64,000 nt of DNA from the NCBI GenBank assembly GCA_964036155.1, contig OZ038422.1:62085201-62149200 (forward strand), given 5' to 3'. This document shows positions 49,837 to 61,317 of this stretch, piece after piece. The position numbers were made by a program, and so were the translations under genes. Origin of the DNA: Diploscapter coronatus (taxonomy: Eukaryota > Nematoda > Chromadorea > Rhabditida > Rhabditidae). The notes beneath the pieces are model-generated. The model was given only the letters and a program-made list of their open reading frames with translations, was not told where the DNA came from and did no database searches. Numbering within the stretch: the first letter of the stretch is position 1; the number at the start of each line of letters is the position of its first letter.

Positions 49837-50177
49837 TTAGTTTGCTTCTTCACTTTTGAACTCCAATTCTTGTGCTTTGACTTCTTTCTTCTGCTTCATC
49901 CGACGGTTTTGGAACCATATCTAGAGAAAGTGGAATATTTTGGTTCTTGTGGATCTACTTGCGCTCTCTAGCCATACCTTGATTTGTCGCTCAGAAAGCC
50001 CCAGACTTCGGTTTAGTTCGATTCTTCTTCTGAAAAGTTTAATTCCAATCCTACTTTTTTCTTTTTTAATTTCGTACCTTCTCGTCAGATATTTATTGTA
50101 ATGAAACTCTTTTTCCAGCTCCAACGTCTGTTGTCTCGTATAAGTCTGGCGTCCTCGCTTTCGGCACAAATCGACAA
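49837..50177 (-). CDS. mab-5: Hox homeodomain exons, Antp class (mab-5-like), 5' partial
   Basis: Three minus-strand exons (50177-50078, 50029-49978, 49920-49837) join in phase to a complete homeodomain: [60 protein letters not shown] short tail ends at TAA. Gln50 and Asn51 in WFQN are present. [18 protein letters not shown] places it in the Antp/Ftz central group, not Abd-B. Position next to an egl-5-like gene suggests mab-5 by C. elegans cluster order, though residues such as [13 protein letters not shown] differ. An intron splits recognition helix 3 before IWFQN. No hexapeptide (YPWM) exon or start codon was found in the 800 bp upstream, so the 5' end is missing or diverged. Confidence 0.82.
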
Positions 50178-50978
50178 CTGAAATTTCGAATTTTTAAATC
50201 TCTGCCCTCAATTTTCAAAATAAATTTTCAGATCCTCAGTTTTCAATGGGAGAAAACATATTTTGTTCCTGACCGCGAAAAATTCTATGAAACTGTAAAG
50301 AAACGCAATCGGCAGAATCAGGTTTTATGTGAAATTGTTGGTCTGAGCGGAGAAGAGGGGTATTTCTCGAATTTAAACTTTGATTCTTTGCTATTTGACT
50401 GACTGTATGTTCGTTTGAGATATAAATTTATTGAAATAAATCTTTTTTCATCAGAGCCGAATACTTGAAGGAAATGAGCGAAAGAAGTGTGTTGAATTGA
50501 AAAGAATTGTAAAATAGTGCCTAGATTTGGATAGACGAGCAAGCCCTGGAACTAAACTTCACCATCAACTTTTTGAAGGAAACATACAAAAAATGGCATT
50601 CTTATATATCAAATGGTAAAATAACTACATAAAAATGCAATGAAAATAGAATAAAGAATGAAACAGACTACCCAAATTCATGTAGCTCATCGAAATGCTG
50701 CACCAAGTGCAATTGAGTATCAAAGCAAAAATTATTCATAGTAGGGAGTCAAATCAAACATATTTGGTCATCAAATTCAAAATAAACCATGACGAAACCC
50801 GTGAGCAGAGTTGAATGGGAAAATATTGGAAGTATTGATGCGAAGCTTTGATTTAAGATTCAAGTTTGGTTCAAAGTTATCGGGCTATAGTATACCATAT
50901 GACGGCACAATTTCCATCGAGTTTTTCATGCTTCTCAAGAAGTTGTGCCGTAATATTGTGGCTGTCAAATTATTGAAA
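50178..50978. other. 0.8-kb spacer between the two Hox genes
   Basis: It must hold the 5' exon and promoter of the mab-5-like gene if that gene is complete, plus the egl-5 3' UTR. The minus frame 50542-50318 contains EKYPSSPLRP but no YPWM, and its splicing to 50177 does not work by phase. AT-rich, without a clear promoter. Confidence 0.5.
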
Positions 50979-53440
50979 TTATTGCTGACACAAAGGGTAT
51001 TGTCCAAGGTGATAGGGGGCGGGGTGTTGCTGGAGCATCATGGTGTGATTCCAGGTAGCGGCAGCCATATTGGCGGCGACTGCAGCCGCTGGCCACGCCT
51101 TATCATCTTCCATGTTCGTCATGCCGGCGGTCGTGCCGAGTTGTAGCTGATGATGAGTGTGATGGTTGGTGGACATCTGGGGTTTGGCGCCTGTCGCAGA
51201 CGCGGGTAGGGGTAGGGTGTGCGGCGGCTCGCCCTGGTCGTCGATCCGCTGCTTCTCCTTCTTCGCCTTCATGCGGCGATTCTGGAACCTGCAAAAGAGT
51301 TGACGTTTCCACGATCCCTGTTATCTATCTTATCATCGGGTTAGACACGGGATGTGATCAGCCTTCTCACAGCCACACACGCATCCGCTCTCAAGTTAGC
51401 AAATAACCTAAGGCTCTACTAACCAAATCTTTATCTGTCGATCAGTAAGGTTGGTCTGCAGTCGGAGTTCCTCACGCTGTTTCTTCGACACGTACGAGGA
51501 TTGCTGGAACTTCTGCTCGAGTACGGAAGTCTGATAGCGCTGATACGTCTGGCGGCCCTTCTTCGATTGCGCTGAAACACAAAACACACATTATTCAAGT
51601 AATTTTAAAATTATTTATTGACTTAAAAATATATTTTTAAGATCAGACAGTGTACAATGTGTGTGTGTTGCATTTCAAGAGCGCAATAAGAGAGAAATCC
51701 TTAGACCACGTCCCTTTAATCACAACCCCCGTTGAGATGGACAATACCCTTTAAAGATGTCGAATTGAAGTGGTAATTTACTAACCTAGCGATTTTTTCT
51801 CAGGAAGAAATTCGAAACTCAAAGTTGAAAATGGACGCTATGAACACACACACGTACACTGACCAATACAACGGTGAAAATTTTGAGAACTTAGAAATTT
51901 TTAAATTTAAGATAAGACAATGCATTCTCGTAGATGAATTTCGATATTATTTCCTTCGGTTTCTCCCGATTCAATTCGAATTTTCTCCCTCCTTCCCCTC
52001 GACTGGTTACCGTATGCAAAAACTTGTCCCCATGCCGGTGCCAGAAACGACCATGAGACATATCGATTTCTTGGTCGATTTCGCTTTCCGAGCAAAATGA
52101 TTAGATGAATCGATTAAAACTAAGCGGAAATGGAAAATCTTCGAGATTTTCGACATTTTAGTCCGATAAAGGTCATAAACTGTCACTTGTCGGGTTGTTA
52201 AGTGAATTATGAAGCCCGAAAGACGCGCGCGGGTGGGACGCTGATTTATAGGGGAATTTGCGCGCGCGTGTGTGTGAGATAAAAAGGAACTGCCTGATAA
52301 GAGGATAGCGGATAATTAGCTATTTATGGATTACGCTACGAAATTGCAGGGAATGTAGGAAATCTTCTAGCGAATCATAATTTAAAGCTAGTGAAAGCGA
52401 CGCATTTTTAACCTAAAACCCGAGGCGCCGCCCTGTCGGGTTCGGAAGCAATTTGGCTGGAACATGCGTGCGCCCTGAAACAATCCTCGACATGCATTTT
52501 GCAGGGTTTTCGAGGCCACTTCGAAAAAAAACTCATTTGCTTTAGGTACTCTAATTATCCTGCCGAATATTCACATTTTACTGCATTTCACAATTTTGCA
52601 CTCACTCACTCAATTTTGTTTCAGTGAAAATCGAAAGGGTCCGGAAATCTGGCGTTGCCAAAATCGGATGGGGGGAAATTCGGAGGCTTGCACGCAGCAG
52701 CGGAGACGCGCCTAATTCACATAAATCAGAGCCGAAATGGGCGAGCGTGCTTAAATGCGCAGATCGGCGCTAGAGAATCAGATGGTCAAGAAATACATAC
52801 AAAATTTAATTTCGAATTTTAGTTTTAATGGAGCCTTTAGCACTTACAGTATCCCGTCCAGTTATGACCGTAGTATGGCGACCAAGCGGGGATGGCGCCC
52901 GAAGCAAAGGCCTGACCGAATTGGGGATAGCAGTTCGGCCATCCAGAGGCGTAGTTCTGAAGGTACGGTGCTGCGCTGGCGGGAAATCCTTAAAATCGAA
53001 TTTCTAGTGCCTGAAATCCCCGACCAGAATTTTGTTACCTTGGTACAAGGCTTCTGCCGAAGACGCCGATGTAGCACTATCAGGATCCTCCTTTCCGACG
53101 CCATGAGCCATCGCTGCTAGTTTCTGAAAGTAGAATTTTATCGAATGTCATTTCTCTCGAGAATGGTATCGTTTGAAGCGCTAATGTATCGAAATAAGGC
53201 TTGGCTAGAGTCGTTTGGAAACTGAATGACGATCGTGGGGGCACTAAAGTGCATCACCTGCAAATGGTCGTTGCCATCAGAAGCTGTGGACCCTGGCGTG
53301 GACACTGAAGACGTCGCCGTCGCTGAGACGTTACCATTCGTCGTCATGCCGTTATTCAGAAGGCTGGACGTCGATCCTGTGATCGCAGAGGACGCTGTCA
53401 GACCCGTGAAGTCAGCGAACACGGCTCCGTTTGAGTTCAT
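50979..53440 (-). CDS. egl-5: Posterior Hox protein, Abd-B/EGL-5 type
   Basis: Five minus-strand exons (53440-53258, 53123-53039, 52988-52848, 51571-51424, 51288-50979) give 288 residues. The N-terminal part is Ser/Thr/Asn-rich, then Trp/Tyr-rich (NYASGWPNCYPQF, AWSPYYGHNWTGY). The homeodomain reads [60 protein letters not shown], the divergent form I associate with C. elegans EGL-5. A His/Gln/Ala-rich tail follows. EGL-5 specifies tail neurons, male ray and hindgut fates. An intron cuts the codon for Trp48 in helix 3. The start is the first in-frame ATG after the acceptor at about 53460; an upstream leader exon is likely. A 1.3-kb intron (51572-52847) is GC-rich near 52200-52300. Confidence 0.9.
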
Positions 53441-56400
53441 TGAGACATGCGGTGGGTCTGAAAATGAGTTTTTGAAGTTCAAAAACTTGCATGTTTTCTA
53501 ATCAGAAAGTTGGATTGAAGGATGCTAATTTTGGGTATCCAAGGAATGATTATTGGATGACCCAATAAAAGAAATCGTATGGATAACGACTAAAAGGAAT
53601 GACCAACGAAATCCGAGAGAAGCGACAAAACTTATTCGGTTCGATCGTTTGTCATTTTGATAGGGTGAGAATGAAAGAGGAGCCTCGACAGACGAGGGCT
53701 ACGAACCGATAAAGGAAAATGCGAAGGGAAAATGCAGTATGAAGTCGTCGGAGGCAGCAGCAGCAAATGTGAAGAGAATTGGCCAGAGAGGCGCAGAAAA
53801 CGACGATGGAAAGCAAAATATGCGAGAGAAAAAGATATCGACTGCGGAGAAATACACCCCGCGATTCTTCCCTTTTCTATTCCCTAGGCTTGCCCTCGCT
53901 CCCTTTCCCCTTTCCAACCCTACGGTAGCACTCCAGCAGAGGGCGGAGCCAACCCCCATGATTCGATATTTGCGCGTTTTCAGATTATGCTAAATTTTTG
54001 CCTAATTTTTAACTTTTGTTAAATTCAAGTGGATCTAAGAAGCTGGAATGTTGAAACGTTGAATTGGTAGTGGAAGGCCGTTAACTCTTAGGAGATGTCG
54101 TAAGTCGAATGCATAAACGCTTAACGATACGCGAAATTGTGTGGATAATATGATATTGGCAACAATGACAGTCGTGAGTGAGAAATGATGTCGCTCATTT
54201 TGTGCGCTGCGTCACATAAAAGTCAATGTTAGTGGTGTGGACGGGAATTGCGGTGAAGGCTCTCGGAATGAGCCACTCTGGAGTCGCTTCCCAGCAGCAG
54301 CTCGGCAGGCAATTTCAAGAGTCCATCAAATCTTCTCATTTATAGGTACGAGCAGCCCCTTTAGCAGTTATTTAACGTGATATAGCAGCTATTTTATTAT
54401 AGTCGAAAGTAATCTGAGTTATCCTATTGACCTCATCCAGTAATTTCATGGTACTCAAAACTTAGCACGAATATTTTCACTGTAGAGATAGTGAAATAGC
54501 ATTGATCTAAATTAATGCTAACTGATTCACACTATACTAAATCGGATTTGAATAGTAGTCTTCCTACAATGTTTGCCAAGTTTTTTCAGATATAATAAAT
54601 ATGATAAGTCAACAGCATCTTTCCCTTCTGGGTGGTATTCGCCTTTTCTTAGGATTTTACAGCATTTTGATGATTACATACAGAAGCCTTTTCAGTCTTA
54701 CGTGTCTGTACAAGTTTAGGCCGCATATTTGCGCGCTACGATAATGCGTCATAACAACGATAAAATGCCCGATAAAGGAAAACTTTAGGCGAAAAAATCA
54801 GCTGTGAAAAAATTTATGGCGTGGTTTATAGGGGAACGATATGGGAAGGAGAAATTTCGGAAGACTTCGTAATTTTGCTGAGGTTTAAAAATAAAAATCG
54901 ATATTTTCCCGATCGATATACCCATACTCTGGTTCTCTAGGCCCTCTTCTATTCATTTCTCGGCTTTCAAGGTTTACGACTATTTAAATTAGATCTGTAG
55001 GGGGAAGAGACGTGCAAAAAGGGGAACAAGTATAAAGGCATGTCTTGAAGATCAAAGACAGATAGTTTGACATATTTTCAGTGATTATACTTAATAAGAT
55101 ATATATGATGGACGAATTTTTTCTTTATATCTAAATTCAAGGGAAGATTTCCCTTCGGGGTTGAAATCATCGTTAAGGGCTTAGCTCGAATGAGGCACTT
55201 CAGTTGATATATTTTGCGAATGTCTGGATGCGATATGTGAGAGAAGGAAAGAGAGCGGAAATTTGAAATGTTTCAATATTGAATACCGTGAATGTCTTTA
55301 AAAATCAATATGGTATCATAAAACATATGGTCAGTATGATATTTAGGAGCTATGGATAGTTAATGGTATTGGTGTGGCTCAGAACTATGGGCGGAACCTA
55401 GCAAAAGGGGGCGGAGCTTAAATAGAGTATAGACTCTGTAAGAAAAGCTTTGAAGAAGCTGCCGGCGGCAAACTTTGCACCAGAGGGTCATATTTCTGAG
55501 TTGAATTGGCAAATTTGATGAACTGCGATGAGGCTTCAATTGGTAGGCGAAAAAAAGCAGAATGTGCTCGGTTTTTGCTAAGGCGCTCCAAAGCCGACCC
55601 ACCCTCGAAATCTGGGGAGAGTTTTGGTAAAATTGGCATAAACTCGGAATATACGGTATTTAAATTATAATTAAAATCAATATCTTAAAATATATGTGAA
55701 GAAGAATTTGTAGAATATACCTAAATGTTGAAGTATGGTATTTGAATTAATTCATAGAAAGATAACTCGATGAAATGAAGATTAACTTAATATTTTCAAA
55801 TTGACTATGTAAGTGGGTCACTTGAACTGGACAAAAATGGGCGGAGCCGGAAGATTAAACAATACCGCGGCGCTGCACGCTTAATTGGCCAATTTTCATC
55901 GTCAATCGGCAAAAATCAAAGGAAGAACTTGAAAACATGAAACACGGAGTGGTCACAAACTGTGGTATATATTTTGAAATAATCTATAAATTCCCAAATC
56001 TGAATCTAATAAAATAATTATCTAAATGCGATCTTTCAATTGGCATTTATCATTTCGCGTTTTTTCTTGGAATGACCTACTTAAGTTAGCTGAATGATCA
56101 TAATTTTGCAGATATCGAGATTTTCGCACATTAGTTCTCGATTTGAATATGATTTAAGATATATGATGGGTCTAATAAGGTCATATTAAGTTCGGAATAA
56201 TAGAAGGCGAATTTAGGTACAGTAGGAAATTAAGATAAAGCACAAACTATTGGGGTAGGGCGGTCAGGCATAAGGATAAAGGCTTCCGACTCAGACTTGG
56301 ACACTTCTCGACCTCGTTTAAGTGATATACGATAGCAACTTATTGCAAAGGTGTTAAGATGACATTATATCTTAAATACTTCCTAAAACTTTTAATCTTA

Positions 56401-59400
56401 GCAATTATTTAACGATTCGTAATATTAATATGCGAAATATAGCGATTAATGATCTAAAAATATGATCGTAATTTGTGTCTAGGCATATTTAGGACCAGAT
56501 AGTTAATATAAGTGACTGAAAATTTGTCGACTAATTTCCAAATTTTATTGCGTCGTGTGCGCACGCGTTTTTCGTCGGAGTTTACGGACGTTTTGATTGA
56601 TCGCACCACCGTAATTTCTTTCCGCCTCTCAAATTTGCCCGATATTTGCAAGATCTCTGAAAATATGCAATGTGCTTCTAGTCGCAGCTGATTTTTCGAC
56701 GCGAGTCAAAAAGCTGATTGTGAGGTATTTTTTGCCGACCGAGGGCGACATCGAAGTGGATAAATCAAATCGGCTCTCACATCTGGGTGGGCCAGGAGTC
56801 TAAAAGAATCACACACCGGGAAAATAGCGCTCGAATTTAAGAGATTTCGAAAAAAAAATACGCTAACTGTTAGATTCCGCAATAAAGCTAGAAAACTCAT
56901 ACCTGAGCCATATAGCTAGCAAATCCTAGCATATGATAGTTACAGTATTCTCCAAAATTATTACTCAAGTCATAAATCTACTAATTAAGCTCAGAGAGCA
57001 ATTAAAATATGCAACACCGAGAGTTCTAATGAGCACAAGACTATAAACCAAAATCGGATGAATGGAATTGGAGGTTGTAAATCATAAAAATCGTTAACAT
57101 AGTAAATTTAAGGACGCTTAAAATTGCCATAGAACTAAAAATTGTCAAAATGTTGAGCGTACACAACCCTACAAATGACGATTTAATGAATAAGATTAAA
57201 AGTAAAAAAAAAACTTGAATAAAATCTAAAGAACTTTTTTAAAGAGAAGATAGGTTAAGTGTGGGTGTAACAAGGTCTAGCTACCGTACAATAGGTCTGT
57301 GATTCAGACAGAGGTCTGAGAATCAATTTCTCCCTTGCCCTCGCGCGCCCATCTCATTTACATTTGGTGCGCGCTAGTCGCGCTTGGCGCCCTGTTTTAC
57401 GAGTCTCCAAGCGCACAGCGCGAGACTCACGGCCACACGGCCGCCACGGTCGGTTGCGCGAATTTGAATAAGAAAAGTCGAAAATGTCCCTGCCTGCCAT
57501 GCTCTGTAAATCATCATTCGAACAATCGAACGAGAAATCAGCGAAAACAACGCGAATACGCAAATTAGGCATAAATTAAAAAATAAACTTTAAAAATATA
57601 AAGCTTTTTTTTAATTTGAAAGAAATTAAAAATGACGTCATTACAATTGAAGAAAAGTAAGAAAAGAACAATCAGAATTTTATAAAGCAGGAAAATAAAA
57701 TTAAAAAATTCCCGACAGTCAACTTCCAAGAAAATCGTGGTCCTTCCGGAAAAAGAACCAAGTGAATAAGGCTGGCGGTAATTTCAAAGGGCTTCTAACA
57801 CTTGCGAGAGAACGCAGAGATCGAAGAGGCAGCCGGAGAAAAAGACAACGTTTTACCCGAACCTGTTCGCCAGTGAGAAGAGTATAAATCACTGAGAGAG
57901 GAAGAGAAAAAGAGACGGAGAAGTGAATCAATCAACGTCCAGGTATTTGCCAACAGGCATTCTTCTTCTCTTACAGTAATATTTTAGACTAAAAGTTTAA
58001 TCTCAAGTAGCTGTCAAAATTCTTGTTCTAATTTTTAAATTGATTAGATTTGAGAAAATTATACGTAAAAAGCGCCAGAGCGTCTGTCAAAAGTAGATAT
58101 TAAACTTTCTGAAAACACAGTACCAATTAACCCATGGGCTTCAAATGAAAAGACAGGTGCCATTCAGTTTTTTTCGCAAAATTCAGATCATAGGTTTTCG
58201 GACGCTTATGCTTAAACAAAGGCAAATCCAACGATATTTTACCAGCAACTGCCTATTTTTCCATTAAACTATGACTTTAGGGTCAGAGGTAAAAAATAGC
58301 TAGCCCCTTTGAAAAGCCGCTTAAAAATATGCCTAAAATTTAAAGTGTAAAATGAAAAATACCGTCTAACAGAGTTAAAGGTAGCTCTTTTCAAACGTAA
58401 ATACCGATTATCTTGATTGATCGGAGTCGGCTTTGCTAGATTTGTAATGGAGTTAGGAAATACTTTAGTAGACGGACTTTATGAGGTTGTAAAATAGCTG
58501 TGCAAGGGGTGAATTTTATGCAGCCAAATTTTGGAAATTTCGGTACAGTAATTAAAAAGGATATCCAGAAAAGGTTTATGTTGCATCTGTTGCCAAACGT
58601 GGTGATAGCGGAGTTTTTGAAGATTTTAGAGATCATGGCAATTTTAGAGACCAAAAGATAGAATGACTTCTAACAAAGGCACTAAATATGATTATGACGA
58701 TCGACAGGGAGCAGGCAATTTTACGAGAGGTCAGAGAAGCGTCAAAGCCGTAAAACTGTCGTAAACATCGCTGGAGCGGAAGCTAGAGATTTAGGAGAAA
58801 AAGAATATGCCAAATCTGAGTTCTATCTCAAAAGAAGCTTGAACGATGAAAATAGGCGCTAAATATTCCAATCAATCGAACAAGACAGGACATGACACTT
58901 TTATGAATCATCTAATTCTTTTCGATAGAGAGATTTTCACGAATGGAGGTCTCAGCGTGGGAAAACTAGCTTAAGAAAAGTATATTTAATTGATTTAAAT
59001 TTTATCAGTACCTTTTTTTGAAAAATGCCGCCAAAAGAAGTGATAAATCAGTTCATAAATTAGCTCAAGGATTGGAATTCGTAGAAAAGTCGACAAGAGA
59101 GACAAATTTTACCGCCCTTTTCAACGCCTAATTCGGTAATTTATGCGGTGCAAAATCCTCGCTAAATTAGGTGAGTTCGACTGATAAATGAGCGCCGGAA
59201 ATCTCGCATTTTCAAACATCAAAAATGTGCCGACTTAACATATTTCAAATTTAAAAATAAATACATAAATTTTTGAATCGAAGAAAACATGACGTATGGC
59301 GTAATAACAATTCGAATATGAATGGAAAGGAATACGGCAAAAAACATAAGTTTCGAAAAACTTGTTTCGAAGCGTCGAAGTTGTGCAGCTGACCACTTTT

Positions 59401-61317
59401 TTCGTATTCTCGACTATAATTTAGGCGCCAGTGATTCAAATCTAAACCTATTATTTTGAAATTAAATGCTGGAAGTGTTATTTTTGCGATTTTCTTAACT
59501 TCGATCTTCATAAAAATGGCACATACTTGAGGACCCTTTGATCTTGCCGACACACGGAGAAAAAGCGAGCGAGAGAGAAAGATAGAAGAAAGCCTCAGGC
59601 TATAATACACACCTGGGATTACGGTAATATGAAATTAATATACCAAGACAAGCATTAGAATATATAATAAATATATGTATATAAGTTTTAAACAACTACC
59701 TTATTTAAATTTAAGCAACATGAACTAAAGTTGAATTAAATATGTCGATATTTTAAATTTGAGCTTTAGCAGAAGCCAATGTTAGCAATTAACGCTTTTA
59801 ATTATCCATAAACACTAAAACCTTCGTTGCTTTTGTCTCTCGGTTTCTCTTGGCTTCATACGCTATTTCTCCTAAGCACTCGGATTTTAACGACCATTTT
59901 AAACAACGTCGTTAATCGAGTTAACGTTTGGCCCATCGCGCTTTGTAAATTAATTAGCAGCTTACCTTTCGAACGATAAAATAGAACAATTCTTAAGATA
60001 TAATACATAAGTTAGATATTAGAATTAATATTTCTGGTTAGGTGACTCGCTAATTTCAAATCTCATCAATTTGATATAGAAGTTTCCGCAAATAAGTATT
60101 GAGTGAAGTTTAAACTACCTAGTGAGTTCGATACGCACTGAACCGAAATCCCGAAGTTGAATTTTCTGATAGGCTGTCATTTGGGGAAGGAATGTTTGAA
60201 GTTACCGAACATCTAGAAACTCAACGGCCTATCAAACCTTTCAATCTACGTTCCCGTAATCCCTTTTAGCCTCATAAATTCAAACTTTTGGCCGACGTGT
60301 TCGTCTTCTTCTCACTCCGACAAACGCTTATCTAGAATATCGTGGGAAAGTTCTTTAAGCTAAAAATGAACGATTTGAGAAGTTTGATAATAAGGTTTTT
60401 AGAATATATTAATTCTAAGAATTGATGTGACGATATAAAGATTTCCGAATAGGATTTGCGTTTAAAATACCGGTGAAAACTACGAATTGTAAGTCGGAAG
60501 ACCCTTTCAAGTGTAAAAAGTCCGGAAAAATCGGGTGGTCTGGGTTTTGAAAATATCGGTCAGATATAGAGTGGAGTATCTCGACCACTTTTACATTGCC
60601 TATTCTTTATCATTCTTGCGATATATGAATGTTCTTATTCCTTAGCGCCGAAAGTCAGTTCGAGTATAATCGCTAATTTATGGCGATATCGGGCCGGAGT
60701 GAAACGCGGCAGCAAACCCAAGAAAATTTCGGAAATTATGTCTAAAATTTGGAATCTCAGAAAAATGATATAAAATTAAAGGTTAGTCATGATGTAATCA
60801 TTCGAGTGCCCTGAAGAGGGCCCACATTCTAAACATTTCGGAAGTTCATTCATTCGCCTTACCTATCCTCTTGTCTTCTCGCAGTCTCTTCATTTACACG
60901 GTCTCTCTACCGTATATTTCATTGACTTTTTTCTCTTCGTCTCTCACTTTACCCGGTCTATCGCGTAGTTTAGGACTTCAAAGGCGAGCCGCCCCTAGGT
61001 CCGACTCTCCACGACACTTGTCGTCGCGCGCGACTCACCTAACTCATCTCAGAAAAGACCAGAGAAATTTCTGATAAAAAGTTTTCGCCATAAATTTTCT
61101 TTCGATCATTTTTTCACATATTCTTTCTTTCGTTCTGGTCCTTTGACATCTGCATCGGGTTTACGCGTATTTTGGAGTCTCTTAATTTTCTTCGATTTTC
61201 CATGACTCAATAACATTGTGAATTTCCAGATTTTCATTCTATTTGATATGAATATGACCATGTGATTGGCATTACATTTGCATTTCACGTGCGAGATTCT
61301 GAAGACCAGCGACGACG
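53441..61317. other. 7.9-kb non-coding region between egl-5 and vps-50
   Basis: No coding exon recognised on either strand. It lies upstream of both the minus-strand egl-5 and the plus-strand vps-50, so it should contain both promoters and egl-5 enhancers. Islands of higher GC occur at 53880-53950, 54240-54310, 57340-57450 and 60960-61040. GGGCGGAGC occurs at about 53940, 55403 and 55841. Posterior-Hox-like TTTATGG words occur at about 54813 and 60678. No miR-10-family hairpin was seen. Confidence 0.5.
54310..54345 (-). promoter_or_regulatory. Possible TATA box and start region of egl-5
   Basis: On the minus strand CCTATAAATGAG lies at about 54345-54334, followed by a GC-richer stretch (54310-54240) that could be leader sequence. 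It is 0.9 kb upstream of the first egl-5 coding exon. Only the motif supports it. Confidence 0.25.

Noticed and set aside
57335..57568. GC-rich plus frame (77 codons) with a hydrophobic start
   Set aside because: It starts at a non-ATG codon in a CG-rich island and lacks an acceptor or family match; the island looks more like promoter sequence.
53441..61317. Hox-cluster microRNA (miR-10/miR-57 type, TACCCTGTAGATC)
   Set aside because: I looked for the mature sequence and its complement by eye; only GATCTGTAGG near 54991 is vaguely similar, and it has no hairpin.
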